The notes: generated from the letters alone by a model not told the origin. A stretch of DNA of 64,000 nucleotides from Flagellimonas pelagia (GCF_003584135.1 NZ_QXFI01000011.1:62001-126000); one strand, 5' to 3'. Counted from the first letter of the stretch, positions 40,754-50,364 are shown. A program made the numbers and translations.

Positions 40754-43541
40754 TTTCCGTCAAGGCGTTTTGGGCAAAATCCCTTATTTTCTGGTTTTCG
40801 TCCGAGGTGAATCTTTTCAATAAAGGTTCGTATTTGCTTTCCTTTTGTTTTCCGATGAGATAAAGCACTGCCAGTTTTAAGTTCACGTCCGGCACTTTGA
40901 GCAATTGCTCAAAGCATTCCATTTCGGATGGAATGTTGTGTTTGATTTTCAGAATCGCTTCCTCCGATGAAAAATCCATGGTAGCTTCCTCAATGATGGG
41001 CAGTAATTTTTGCTTTAGGTTTCCGGTCAACAAGTTGTCCAAAAACTCGATGGATTTGTTCCTAGCCTCTTGCTTGGGACTCAAAAGTCCCAAATAGGCA
41101 TTCTGAACATCCTCCTGTACATACTTTAACCCCAAAAGCTTAAAAATACGTTCAAGACCTGCATCCAATCGTCGTTCCAAAAGTTCCAAAAGCGAAGCCC
41201 TGGCATCCCTTTCCTCAACATCAATGCTTGCCCCCGACTTTTTCCTGTTACGGTACGAGATGATGATCTGCGTATGCATGGCGGATAAGGTCTGATGATA
41301 TAACCTACATTCTTCAAAAATCTTGGAGGCCACCTTGAATCTGTTAAAACGTAGGGTTGGTCGTTCCCTTCTGATATCGCTGAGGGCACGGACCACTTCC
41401 AACCGGATGCTGAGATCCACATCATCAAAAAGCTGGAACAGACCGTGCACGGCTTCCTTCGATTTAAAGGATTTGATGACCAAGGGCACAAAGCGGCATG
41501 TTTCCAGATCTATGGTCCTTTTGCTTACCTGTGAAACCAAAACAGGTAATATTCCAGGACCATAATTGTTCATTGCTTCTATTACCGTAGGACGATAGGA
41601 CTTGTTAGGCAACAAATGCAGCAATTTGTCGATGAACATGGCGTGCATGCTGATACCTGCAGCAGTGATGGCCGCTTTTTTCAAAACTTCGTCCTGGTTG
41701 TCCAAGCCATCCAGGATCACGGGATACAACTGCGGGTAGCCTGAGGCGCCAACAGCTTTTAAAACAAGTGGATTGATCGGGTTGTTGTTGTCGGACAAAC
41801 GTTTTTCCAGCCTTCCTTCCAGGTTATGGTTCGTCCTTAAGGTCATATTGCCCGCACTTTCCCTTGCCAAACAGAACAGGGCCGTGTCCCGGACCAATGC
41901 ATTTTCGGAATCCAGAAATTGATCAAAGACATATTCTTCTTTCTGATCGGAATGCAACAAGAGGTATTCAAAAGTGGCCAAAGTAAGGTCTTCATCCCCG
42001 TACCCAAGCAATTCGTTGATCTGTACCACCATGGAAGAGGTATTCAAAAAATACAGATTGCGCATGGCTGCCGCCTTCACTTTTAGGGATGGATGGTCCA
42101 ACAATCGCAACACATCGCTGGTAAACCGCCTGTCGTTGATTTCCATCAGCTTGTTGAGCATAAACAAAACCTGTTCTTCGTTACCGGATAAGAAGATATT
42201 TTTCATACCCTCGACCACGGACACCTTTTTGGCTTTTGAAACAAAGGTGTTCTTTTCCTTGGCAGTGGAGGTTTCTAAATTATTCTTGAAGGTGGCGTAA
42301 TATTCCTTCCTCAGTACCCCGATGAAAAAAATCCATACCAACACCAAACCGATGATCAAGAGGGTAACGCTCAAGGTTCCCAATTCCAGTCCGTTTACGA
42401 AAAAAACCAGCAAAAGCCCAGCAAATCCTGTGGCAATACTGTCTACCACCACATCGATGAAGGATTTGGTCCGGTTCTTCAGATCAAACGGAAGCGGCAA
42501 GGCCAGTAGTTCGGAGGCACTTTTGTTGATGGACTGCTTCATGATCCCATCCATGGCCTTTATGGCCACAATGGCAGAAAGCTCGGGAAGAAAGAGGAAA
42601 AAAACAGCTCCAAATAGAATGCCTAATGGTAATAACAATAGTGAAAACCCAACACCCCAAATGCCCACGATCCGATGCGTTAAAAACAATTGCACCGCTA
42701 AGGAAAGCAGGTTGAAGGTGGAGAACCAAAATGCAAAAAAAGAAGTGAGCTCCTCAGGGTCTTCAATGGATTTGGCCGCAAAATCACTAAAAAGGTAATC
42801 TACCAATTTGGCCACCAAAACCCCAACGGCCACCGTTAACGCCATATAAGTCAGGTGTCTGGACTTTTTGATGAGTTTGTAAGGGTGTCCATCGGTGAGC
42901 GAGATTCTTTTTTTCTGCTTGAACTCATCCAGTTTGTTCACGCGCAATCTCCATATATATCGCAGTAAGGGAAAACATCCCATCAACAAAACAGCGGCAA
43001 TAAAGATCATGGCATCGTTACCGAACACAGGGGCAAATATGGAAGTTAAATATCCACCGAAAATACCTCCCAATATGGCTCCGGAACCAATAAATCCGAA
43101 TAGCCGTTTGGCGTCCCTAACGTTGTACACTAAGTTGGCCAAAACCCAAAACTGGGAAGCGGACAATACCGCATAGATCGATACCCATATGTAAAAGAAA
43201 AACAAAAGGTAGGTGTTCATCAACCCAAAAATCAACAGAAAGCCTAAGGCGATCAAAATGATGATCGAGGTTGAAAGCGTTGTTTTTATGATGCGGTTCA
43301 GTTCAAACTTGGTTAGTATCTTGGTGTAGAACATAGAACTTGTCATCGCGGTAAGGGCCACTAAAATATAGGCCAAGGACAATTTTTCGGCACCAAGCTC
43401 GGAAAGAAACAAGGCATTGATGGTCGGTTTAATGATCAACAATACCGAAATGATCAGAAAAATATAGCAGAACATAAAAAGGGAGATTTTGTATTCTCCC
43501 TTTCGTATATCAAAAAATTGATTTGCCAGTCTATAGATCAT
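40740..43541 (-). CDS. Npt1/Npt2-family nucleotide-transporter-like protein with C-terminal HEAT repeats
   Basis: A 933-residue protein. Residues about 10-430 form twelve hydrophobic helices resembling the ATP/ADP translocase family of plastids and intracellular bacteria (KISLFMFCYIFLIISVLLI...KPTINALFLSELG, then GFIGSGAILGGIFGGY). Residues about 450-930 are soluble HEAT-like repeats (MLNKLMEINDRRFTSDVLRL and following). Fusions of this kind occur in free-living Bacteroidota, where the transported molecule is not established. It follows a serine hydrolase gene by 22 bp on the same strand and converges on the dikinase unit, with overlapping ends. Confidence 0.82.
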   Translation of the reverse strand: MIYRLANQFFDIRKGEYKISLFMFCYIFLIISVLLIIKPTINALFLSELGAEKLSLAYILVALTAMTSSMFYTKILTKFELNRIIKTTLSTSIIILIALGFLLIFGLMNTYLLFFFYIWVSIYAVLSASQFWVLANLVYNVRDAKRLFGFIGSGAILGGIFGGYLTSIFAPVFGNDAMIFIAAVLLMGCFPLLRYIWRLRVNKLDEFKQKKRISLTDGHPYKLIKKSRHLTYMALTVAVGVLVAKLVDYLFSDFAAKSIEDPEELTSFFAFWFSTFNLLSLAVQLFLTHRIVGIWGVGFSLLLLPLGILFGAVFFLFLPELSAIVAIKAMDGIMKQSINKSASELLALPLPFDLKNRTKSFIDVVVDSIATGFAGLLLVFFVNGLELGTLSVTLLIIGLVLVWIFFIGVLRKEYYATFKNNLETSTAKEKNTFVSKAKKVSVVEGMKNIFLSGNEEQVLFMLNKLMEINDRRFTSDVLRLLDHPSLKVKAAAMRNLYFLNTSSMVVQINELLGYGDEDLTLATFEYLLLHSDQKEEYVFDQFLDSENALVRDTALFCLARESAGNMTLRTNHNLEGRLEKRLSDNNNPINPLVLKAVGASGYPQLYPVILDGLDNQDEVLKKAAITAAGISMHAMFIDKLLHLLPNKSYRPTVIEAMNNYGPGILPVLVSQVSKRTIDLETCRFVPLVIKSFKSKEAVHGLFQLFDDVDLSIRLEVVRALSDIRRERPTLRFNRFKVASKIFEECRLYHQTLSAMHTQIIISYRNRKKSGASIDVEERDARASLLELLERRLDAGLERIFKLLGLKYVQEDVQNAYLGLLSPKQEARNKSIEFLDNLLTGNLKQKLLPIIEEATMDFSSEEAILKIKHNIPSEMECFEQLLKVPDVNLKLAVLYLIGKQKESKYEPLLKRFTSDENQKIRDFAQNALTEINPS

Positions 43542-43563
43542 TGGTCAACGTGCTATCCAATGT

Positions 43564-44469
43564 CTAAATTTCGGGTTTTTTCAATACTTTTTCCACTGGT
43601 TTTACCAAATTCCGGATGATTTGCTCGCCATCCGGATCATCAACAAGGGCCACCAATATGTATCTGCGATTGGATTCTTTTCCCCATACGAGGATGGAAT
43701 CGGAGTGGAATGTTTTCCAAGACCCAGACTTACGGAACAAGCGCGCCGTAGGGGCAATGATGTCCAAGGTGTTCACGAATTTATGATGCAACTCTGGGTT
43801 TTCCATGATGTTCAACATCTGTTTGGACCTTTTTTCGTTCACCAACTGGCCATTGGCCAAGAGATAATAGAATCTGCAAACCTGGGTCACCGAAGCTGCG
43901 TGGCTTAAATGTTTCAAGGGCTCCCTATTGGTGTCACCGCCCCCACCGTACCGTTTTCCTACCCAAAGTCCACCGCCATTTTCCTCATCATAAAAGGCAT
44001 ACTTGGGGTCTGTCATCACCGATTCTATTTTGGCATACCCCACACGGTCGATCATTCGGGTGGAGGCTGCATTGTCCGATTTGCTGATCATCAACCTCAT
44101 ATCCTTTTTCACTTCTTGAGTCTCCACCAGCTCTCCCTTTTCAATGGCATCCATGGCTGAAAGGAGAATGGCTATTTTGGGCAAGCTTGCGGCATACATC
44201 ATATAATTGCCATTGATCCTGGCAAACCGAACCTTTTCTGGATTACTGAGATCCACAATGCCAACGGCCATCTTTTTTTGAGAGATCAAATGGGACCAGG
44301 TTTCATTGCTCATAATTTCCTCTTCCAAATTGTTTTGAAGGGAAGTGTCCACTAGGTTGGTAAGCGGCTTCATATTTTCGCTGCCCATTTTTAAGGGCAA
44401 CGCTTGCTGTCCTGAAACGGATGGGATTAGGGCGGAAAAAAATAAAACAACAAAAAAAGTCCTCATCAA
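43564..44469 (-). CDS. Exported serine hydrolase, class A beta-lactamase-like
   Basis: A 301-residue protein with a signal peptide ending near SVSGQ. It has the three motifs of the fold in order: S95-x-x-K98 (YAASLPKIAIL), S131-D-N133 (ISKSDNAAST) and KSG (LFRKSGSWKTF). A second, shorter paralogue of the hydrolase at 39491. It heads a two-gene minus-strand unit with the Npt-like transporter. The Glu166 region typical of true class A enzymes is not obvious, so a peptidase, esterase or amidase role is at least as likely as drug resistance. Confidence 0.85.
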   Translation of the reverse strand: MMRTFFVVLFFSALIPSVSGQQALPLKMGSENMKPLTNLVDTSLQNNLEEEIMSNETWSHLISQKKMAVGIVDLSNPEKVRFARINGNYMMYAASLPKIAILLSAMDAIEKGELVETQEVKKDMRLMISKSDNAASTRMIDRVGYAKIESVMTDPKYAFYDEENGGGLWVGKRYGGGGDTNREPLKHLSHAASVTQVCRFYYLLANGQLVNEKRSKQMLNIMENPELHHKFVNTLDIIAPTARLFRKSGSWKTFHSDSILVWGKESNRRYILVALVDDPDGEQIIRNLVKPVEKVLKKPEI

Positions 44470-44676
44470 TAAGTAAGGTATAAAAAACTAACCAAAATTA
44501 TATAATCCTAAGATGCACAATGTGTTAAAAATTCATTTTTAGAAAAAATGTAAACACGGCCAATGATACAGGTTTTGTTGCTAGATTATCGCGCCATTTG
44601 TTAAAAAACTAAACGTATCCAACACAAAGTTCTTCTAGAAAAACGCTGTCCCTGATACTTTTATTTTTCAATTAGG
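44470..44676. other. AT-rich intergenic spacer
   Basis: A 207-bp spacer between the start of the serine hydrolase gene and the end of the TonB receptor gene (both minus strand). It should hold the hydrolase promoter. I see no gene and no strong hairpin. Confidence 0.4.
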
Positions 44677-46971
44677 CTATAGTAGGGGCATTTTTATTCC
44701 CAAGGAAATATTCCGTCCTGGACTGTAGATCTCATACGACCGGAATCGGCTCATGTGATCTAAATATTTGTTGTCTAACAGGTTGTTGGCGTTCAAGAAA
44801 AATTCCATTTTGCGGTAGTGGGTATCCAGTCCTAAGTGAACCAAGGTATAGCCAGGGGTTTCCATTTCATTGGATGCCACTTGGTGCTGCTCAAAACTGG
44901 TATTGGTGCCAATATTGAATGTCCATTCGGTCAATTTGCCCCAATGGTCCCAAGTGATGAAGAGATCGTTGTTCCATTTGGTGGGAGGCATTTGGTACAG
45001 GTACTCGTCCTCATCGGCAAGTTTGCCTTTTAGGGTAGAAAGGGATGTTTCCAAATGTCCCCAAGAAATGATGTTTGGGTGAAGGTTCAACATAATTTCA
45101 CCCCCATAAATGGCCGCATCGTGTTGCTGAAATTCATACAAGGGAACCAATACTTCCGGGTCCAGATTGCTATTGGTTTCCTCTCCTGTTGGGGTAATGT
45201 AGATATAATCGTTGATGGCATTATAAAAGGCACTGCCCTCAAAGGATATTTGTTTTCCTTCATAAGCAATGCTTCCATCCCATTCGGTATTGGTTTCCTT
45301 TACGAAGTCCACATTTCCTACTTCATACCGTTGGCTTTCCAGTTTTACGCCGTTGGACATCAGTTCGTTGAGGTTGGGAGACCGATAACCGGTGGCCACG
45401 CTTGTCCTGAATACCAAATGTTCCATGGGTTCGTAGGCCGCTCCCAAGGAATAACTAAGGTTGTCATAGGTTCTGGAAATAGCGGGTTGGGTCACGGTTG
45501 TATTGGTGCTTTCCTCCGTATCTAGGTTTCGGTGATCATAACGGGCTCCAATGCTTAAGTTGAAATAATCCTCTTCCCATCGGCTCACCCCAAAAAAGCC
45601 AATATCGTTAATGTCGGCATCAGGGATCAATTGCGTAGTGCCCTTATTGCCGTTCGCGTTGTTCTTGTGCATGCCCTGTGAGCCCACGATGGTATGGAAA
45701 TGACCCATTTCCGGAAGTAACCATTTTACATCATAGGTGTAAGATTTGAGAATCATGTCCAGATAGGTGTATCCTTTTTTATTGCCTGCGAGTTCCTCGT
45801 TTTCGGTGCGGTGGTTGTTCTGGTAGCCCAAAGTGGCCTTTATGGTGGAGGCCCCGGCCAAAATAGTAGTTTTGGATATGATCCTGTGGTCGATGACCCC
45901 ATGGTAGGGCGCTTCCGTCTCAAAAGGGAATTTTTCCTTTTCCAAACTATCAATGTTGATGATACGGCCATCCTCGTCCTTTACAATATCCTTACCATCC
46001 AAAATACCGTAAAAGGCCTGGTTGAAGGTGTAGGAAAGTTTGGAATTCCCCCAAGACCTGTTGATGCCGGCAAAGCCTTTGGCACCGTACTCCAACAGGC
46101 GGGTATTGGGAACCCTAAAATCGAATCCGTCATAAAAGTAGTCTGAGAGCAGTTTGCCCAGGGCGCTGACACCCCAATTGAATTTTTCCGAAGAACTTTT
46201 CACCCCGGCCTCGGCTCTTCCGCCGCGGTTGTTGGAGTAAGCCATAGCTTCCATATCGGCCTGTGTTGTGCCCACTTCTGCCGGTTTTTCCTCCACAAAA
46301 CGGACAATGCCTCCCATGGCTTCGGGACCATAAAGCAACGAGGACGGACCTTTGATGATTTCAATGTGATCCAGTCCCAATTCGTTAATGCCGATACCAT
46401 GTTCGTCGTCCCATTGTTGTGTTTCGAAGCGGATACCATCCACCACGGTCAGCACGCGGTTGCTGGAAAGTCCCCTGATTACCGGTCTGCTGACCAATGG
46501 CCCTGTGGAAACGGCACTTACCCCAGGTGTTTTGGGGATGATGTCCATAACACTCATGCCTCCCGTTTTGGCCATTTGTTGCTTGGGAATCACGTCAATT
46601 TTAAAGGTTTCCTCCTGTTGGGGTTTTTCGTATGCCGCCGCGACCACCACTTCGTTGATGGCAAAAGGCTGTGGTTCAAGGGCAATGTTCAGGATCAATT
46701 CCTTTTCATCGTCAACTTCAAAGGTTTCTACTTCCGTTTCAAATCCCACAAAGCTCACTTGTATAGCGTAAACGCCTTTTCCGAAGCCGGATAGTTGAAA
46801 ATTTCCTGAAGCATCCGTAGCGGTCGCCTTATTTATGGCACTCACATATACCGAGGCTCCTTCCAAAGGCTGGTCGGTTTCGTTATTGGAGACCGTGCCC
46901 TTGATGGTGGTCTGGGCTTGTATCGTAAACAACGCGGCCAAGAAAAATAGGGCGGATAAAAATTTGGTCAT
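44677..46971 (-). CDS. TonB-dependent outer membrane receptor
   Basis: A 764-residue receptor. The start at 46971 gives a proper signal peptide (MTKFLSALFFLAALFTIQAQ); a longer in-frame extension has none. After it come a carboxypeptidase-D-like domain (IKGTVSNNETDQPLEGASVY), a TonB-box-like region (FAINEVVVAAAYE), the plug with SSNRVLTVVDGIRFETQQWD and IEIIKGPSSLLYGPEAMGG, and a barrel ending RNISLGIKMPLL. The plug resembles metal or haem receptors of the CirA/BtuB group. No SusD partner is adjacent, so it works alone. The ligand is unknown. Confidence 0.92.
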   Translation of the reverse strand: MTKFLSALFFLAALFTIQAQTTIKGTVSNNETDQPLEGASVYVSAINKATATDASGNFQLSGFGKGVYAIQVSFVGFETEVETFEVDDEKELILNIALEPQPFAINEVVVAAAYEKPQQEETFKIDVIPKQQMAKTGGMSVMDIIPKTPGVSAVSTGPLVSRPVIRGLSSNRVLTVVDGIRFETQQWDDEHGIGINELGLDHIEIIKGPSSLLYGPEAMGGIVRFVEEKPAEVGTTQADMEAMAYSNNRGGRAEAGVKSSSEKFNWGVSALGKLLSDYFYDGFDFRVPNTRLLEYGAKGFAGINRSWGNSKLSYTFNQAFYGILDGKDIVKDEDGRIINIDSLEKEKFPFETEAPYHGVIDHRIISKTTILAGASTIKATLGYQNNHRTENEELAGNKKGYTYLDMILKSYTYDVKWLLPEMGHFHTIVGSQGMHKNNANGNKGTTQLIPDADINDIGFFGVSRWEEDYFNLSIGARYDHRNLDTEESTNTTVTQPAISRTYDNLSYSLGAAYEPMEHLVFRTSVATGYRSPNLNELMSNGVKLESQRYEVGNVDFVKETNTEWDGSIAYEGKQISFEGSAFYNAINDYIYITPTGEETNSNLDPEVLVPLYEFQQHDAAIYGGEIMLNLHPNIISWGHLETSLSTLKGKLADEDEYLYQMPPTKWNNDLFITWDHWGKLTEWTFNIGTNTSFEQHQVASNEMETPGYTLVHLGLDTHYRKMEFFLNANNLLDNKYLDHMSRFRSYEIYSPGRNISLGIKMPLL

Positions 46972-47209
46972 AAGGTTGAATTTAGAAGGTTGGTTTGTTT
47001 CAGCAGGGAAATTACAAAACGTAAAACCAACAGGAGATAGGTTTTTGAATTTTGTGGAGGTTTGTCCACCATGAAAATGGATAAAAAATCTTACCGATGT
47101 AAATAGGGTATTGCCCTCTGTTTCTGCTGGTTTGTGAATTGCAGAATTGCTAAAAATTGGTATCGAACGATTTTTTTCATAATTTTTTTCCAAGGAATCA
47201 GTTTTATTC

Positions 47210-47217
47210 TAATTTTA
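47210..47217 (+). promoter_or_regulatory. Candidate -7 box for the acidic-tail protein gene
   Basis: TAATTTTA, one base from TAnnTTTG, lies 29 bp before the start codon at 47246 in the divergent spacer 46972-47245. No other clear signal is seen in that 274-bp spacer. Confidence 0.4.
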
Positions 47218-47245
47218 GCTCGATCATTAAGATAAAAAAAGCACC

Positions 47246-47656
47246 ATGAACAATAACCTCAGACGTGTGATAGTGGATTACAAGAAGTTGACCCCAGAGG
47301 TACTTAAACTATTGGTGGAAAAGTACCCCGATGGCTATGGGGACAATGATGTGATCACTTTCAGAAATTTAAAGGGAGAATTGATAGAAGCCGTTGAAGT
47401 GTCCACGGACGACACCAAATATTTGGTAAAGATCAGTTTGAAATTGGAACATAGTATGGCCAATTATGACGAAGATGATGAAGACGACGATTTGGACACA
47501 GGGGATTTGGGTAAAATCCCTGGTAACGACGACGATTTTTCCGATTCAGATGCGGATGATGAAGATAACGACGATGACGATCGTGATGATGTCGATGATG
47601 ACCTTGATGATGTCGCCGACGACAGCGATGAGGATGACGACGAAGACGACTATTGA
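47246..47656 (+). CDS. Conserved hypothetical protein with highly acidic tail
   Basis: A 136-residue protein. Residues 1-75 are an ordinary small fold (MNNNLRRVIVDYKKLTPEVL, then VITFRNLKGELIEAVEVS). Residues about 76-136 are almost entirely Asp and Glu with a few Ser, Gly and Asn, ending DDDEDDY. Bacteroidota carry similar genes, sometimes mislabelled as DNA primase. The tail is probably disordered and may bind divalent metal or basic proteins. It ends 7 bp from the convergent threonine dehydrogenase gene. Confidence 0.85.
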   Translation: MNNNLRRVIVDYKKLTPEVLKLLVEKYPDGYGDNDVITFRNLKGELIEAVEVSTDDTKYLVKISLKLEHSMANYDEDDEDDDLDTGDLGKIPGNDDDFSDSDADDEDNDDDDRDDVDDDLDDVADDSDEDDDEDDY

Positions 47657-47663
47657 TCAGCCC

Positions 47664-48605
47664 CTAATTCCCTAAGTTTTTTAGCATTTCCTCGGTGGTC
47701 TGGTCCAAATCGAACCTAGGCTCCCAACCCCATTGTTCCCTTGCCTGGGAGTCATCGATACTACTTGGCCAGGAATCAGCGATCTGTTGTCTGAAATCGG
47801 GGGCATAGCTTATTTTAAAATCAGGGATGTGTTTTTGGATACTGGCGGCCATATCTTCGGGCGCAAAACTCATACTTCCCAAGTTGTAGGAGGACCTCAC
47901 CTTTATTTGTTCTGCAGGACTGTCCATTAAATTGATGGTGGCCCTGATGGCATCGTCCATATACATCATAGGTAATTTGGTGCCCTTGCTCAAAAAGCTC
48001 TCATAATGTCCGTTTTTAAGTGCTTCATGGTAAATCTCCACAGCATAATCGGTGGTGCCCCCACCGGGCATGGTCTTCCAACTGATAAGCCCAGGGTAAC
48101 GTACGCTTCGTACATCCACCCCATATTTTTTAAAATAATATTCGCACCAACGTTCTCCCGATTGCTTGCTGATACCATATACCGTACTTGGTTCCATGAT
48201 GGTGCTTTGGGGGGTTCCCTCTTTTGGGGTATTGGGGCCGAATACAGCAATGCTCGATGGCCAAAAAACCTTGTTGATTTTACTGTCCTTGGCCAAATTA
48301 AGTACGTTGAACAGAGAGTTCATGTTCAGGTTCCAGGCCCTCATCGGGAATTTTTCGGCCGTGGCACTGAGCATGGCGGCCATTAAATAGATTTCATCAA
48401 TATCATAATGCATCACCACATCCTCAATGGCGGCGTAATTAGTGGCGTCCAATAGCTCAAAGGGACCCGATTGCATGAGGGAATCGTTGCCTTCGCGGAT
48501 ATCACTGGCAATTACGTTGTCCGCACCATATTTGTTTCTGAGTTCAATGGTAAGTTCAGTTCCTATTTGGCCACAAGCGCCAATAATGAGAATAGGTTTG
48601 TGCAT
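47664..48605 (-). CDS. Short-chain-type L-threonine 3-dehydrogenase (NAD-dependent epimerase family)
   Basis: A 313-residue enzyme with Rossmann motif ILIIGACGQIGTELT, FWPSSIAVFG and the catalytic Y-x-x-x-K in STVYGISKQSGERW. The sequence closely follows the short-chain L-threonine dehydrogenase described from Flavobacterium frigidimaris, down to PGLISW and FRQQIADSWP. It oxidises threonine to 2-amino-3-ketobutyrate with NAD. The start at 48605 is chosen because the motif begins seven residues later; an extension upstream would run into the divergent gene. No 2-amino-3-ketobutyrate ligase gene is adjacent. Confidence 0.9.
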   Translation of the reverse strand: MHKPILIIGACGQIGTELTIELRNKYGADNVIASDIREGNDSLMQSGPFELLDATNYAAIEDVVMHYDIDEIYLMAAMLSATAEKFPMRAWNLNMNSLFNVLNLAKDSKINKVFWPSSIAVFGPNTPKEGTPQSTIMEPSTVYGISKQSGERWCEYYFKKYGVDVRSVRYPGLISWKTMPGGGTTDYAVEIYHEALKNGHYESFLSKGTKLPMMYMDDAIRATINLMDSPAEQIKVRSSYNLGSMSFAPEDMAASIQKHIPDFKISYAPDFRQQIADSWPSSIDDSQAREQWGWEPRFDLDQTTEEMLKNLGN

Positions 48606-48669
48606 TAAAATTGAAGTTAATTCGGTTTGGGGGCAAAGATACCCTTTATTAAAATTTGTACATTCGCCT

Positions 48670-49170
48670 ATGCGAAAATTGTTAGCTGTACTGATTGTTT
48701 TTTCGGTTTTGGGCGGGTGTAGGAAAACCGATGAAGGTACCACGGAAAACTCCGGTGGGGAGGAACTTGCTTTCGACTACCAAAAAATGCCCGAACGGGC
48801 CACCATCAATCCCGAAGCCACTAAAATTGTGGAAGGTTGGGAAGAGTTCAAGGCGTTCAATGCCAGTATCGATGTGCTGTACAAGGCAACCAATAATGAA
48901 GATTTGGCCTTGGCCATCGACGACCTCATCGAAAAGGAAAAGGAACTGAACAAGGGCCATTATCCTGAATTGTTCGATACCTTTCAGATCAAGAGCAGGC
49001 AACAAGTGGTCCGAACCTATCTGTACAAGGTAAAGGCAAGTATTCTGGAGAACCAGCCCACTACAGAGCCCACCATAGATATGTTGCAGGCCTACAATGC
49101 CATGCGTAAACAGTTCAATGTGATCGTGAATAGTCAGTTGGACAAAAAATTGATTTTGGATGAAAACTAA
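48670..49170 (+). CDS. Hypothetical lipoprotein
   Basis: A 166-residue lipoprotein starting at the ATG at 48670 (MRKLLAVLIVFSVLGGC, lipobox LGGC). The mature part is rich in helices with charged residues (ATKIVEGWEEFKAFNASIDV) and has no recognised domain. It overlaps the next start by 11 bp, so the two are probably made together at the cell envelope. It diverges from the threonine dehydrogenase gene with a 64-bp spacer. Confidence 0.8.
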   Translation: MRKLLAVLIVFSVLGGCRKTDEGTTENSGGEELAFDYQKMPERATINPEATKIVEGWEEFKAFNASIDVLYKATNNEDLALAIDDLIEKEKELNKGHYPELFDTFQIKSRQQVVRTYLYKVKASILENQPTTEPTIDMLQAYNAMRKQFNVIVNSQLDKKLILDEN

Positions 49171-49669
49171 AACTGTTTTTTTATTGTGGTCTTTGATGGC
49201 TACCCTATTGGTCAGTGCACAGGGGGCCGAGAAGCAGAAAATCAATGAAGTATTGGACCATTGGCACCTGGCCGCAGCCAATGCCGATTTTGATGCCTAC
49301 TTCGGGTTGATGACCAAGGACGCTGTGTTCATAGGCACCGATGCCATGGAAAATTGGCAGAACGAAGCATTCAAAAACTTTTCAAAACCTTATTTTGATA
49401 GGGGCAAGGCGTGGAATTTCACTTCCGTACAACGCAATATCTACCTAAACGAAGCCAAAACCTTTGCTTGGTTCGATGAGTTGTTGGACACGCAAATGAA
49501 AATTTGTAGAGGTTCGGGAGTACTCAAAAAAATAAATGGGCAATGGAAGATTGCCCATTATGTATTGTCGATTGCCGTTCCCAATGAAAATGTGGACGAA
49601 TTGGTCCAGATCAAGGAGAAAAAAGATGACGAGTTGCTTCTGGAACTAAGGAGCAAGCAGCAAAACTAG
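49160..49669 (+). CDS. Exported NTF2-like (SnoaL/DUF4440-type) protein
   Basis: A 169-residue protein with a signal peptide ending near LVSAQ and an NTF2-like cone fold: INEVLDHWHLAAANADFDAY, FGLMTKDAVFIGTDAMENW, and the last strand NGQWKIAHYVLSIAVPNE. The family includes ketosteroid isomerase-like and binding proteins; many secreted members have no known activity. It is coupled to the lipoprotein gene upstream and overlaps the convergent gene by 4 bp. Confidence 0.85.
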   Translation: MKTKTVFLLWSLMATLLVSAQGAEKQKINEVLDHWHLAAANADFDAYFGLMTKDAVFIGTDAMENWQNEAFKNFSKPYFDRGKAWNFTSVQRNIYLNEAKTFAWFDELLDTQMKICRGSGVLKKINGQWKIAHYVLSIAVPNENVDELVQIKEKKDDELLLELRSKQQN

Positions 49670-50364
49670 TTTCCTTCGGTAGTGCCCTCTTTCTTTCTGG
49701 CTTCCAAAGCCTGTTTGCTCAAACTGGCCAAATTGAAATTCGGGGCAATTTTAAGGGCTTCATCAATGGAAGCAATGGCCGCATCAATGTTTTCTTTGTC
49801 CTGGTTAAAGTCCACTAGGCCCTTAAGATGGTAGAAAGCCGCCTTTAAAGGCACTTCGTAAGGTTGTTGTCTTTCGTAAAAGGCATATTGCATATCATCC
49901 TTTGCATTGGCAATGCCATATTCGATATTGGTGGATGCCCCAGCAACGTCCCCCGTCTGTATTTTTAGGTCGGCCATTTCGTAGGCCACGTAAGGAGAAG
50001 GTTCTCTTTTGAAGAGTTCCTCAAATTGTTCCAATGCCCTTTTGGGTTGGTTCAGGGCCTTCAATGAAACCGCTTTGATCTGTACGGCCAAATCGGAATC
50101 GTCAGTGTTTTTCTCGATTCCTATGGTGTTCAAGGCCTGAATGTGCTGTCCGTTGTTCATGTACACAAATGCAAGGGTATCCTTTCTTTCATTGGATGGG
50201 GAAAGTACATTCAAATGGGTCAAGGCCCCAATGATCCCGTTCACATCGCCCTGCATGCGCATTTCGTTGTAAAAGGCTTCATAATGCTTCAATAGTTCGC
50301 TCTTGGTTTGAGAAAACCCATTGATTCCCATGAACAGCAACAGCGCAAAAACAATCTTTTTCAT
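49666..50364 (-). CDS. Exported tetratricopeptide-like repeat protein
   Basis: A 232-residue protein with signal peptide MKKIVFALLLFMGINGFSQ, followed by paired helices of TPR type (LAVQIKAVSLKALNQPKRAL, AAIASIDEALKIAPNFNLAS). TPR proteins scaffold other proteins; the partner is unknown. It is transcribed toward the NTF2-like gene. Confidence 0.82.
   Translation of the reverse strand: MKKIVFALLLFMGINGFSQTKSELLKHYEAFYNEMRMQGDVNGIIGALTHLNVLSPSNERKDTLAFVYMNNGQHIQALNTIGIEKNTDDSDLAVQIKAVSLKALNQPKRALEQFEELFKREPSPYVAYEMADLKIQTGDVAGASTNIEYGIANAKDDMQYAFYERQQPYEVPLKAAFYHLKGLVDFNQDKENIDAAIASIDEALKIAPNFNLASLSKQALEARKKEGTTEGN

Noticed and set aside
43564..44469. Antibiotic-resistance class A beta-lactamase
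   Set aside because: SxxK, SDN and KSG are present but the omega-loop glutamate is not evident and context is with a dikinase and transporter; kept as serine hydrolase only.
46972..47193. 74-residue N-terminal extension of the TonB receptor
   Set aside because: The extension is not protein-like and precedes a perfect signal peptide at 46971.
47466..47656. GAT/GAC-rich tract as a possible tandem repeat or CRISPR-like array
   Set aside because: It is the coding sequence of the poly-acidic tail; units are irregular and there are no spacers.
48606..48743. Upstream extension of the threonine dehydrogenase gene
   Set aside because: It overlaps the divergent lipoprotein gene and adds residues not expected before the Rossmann motif.
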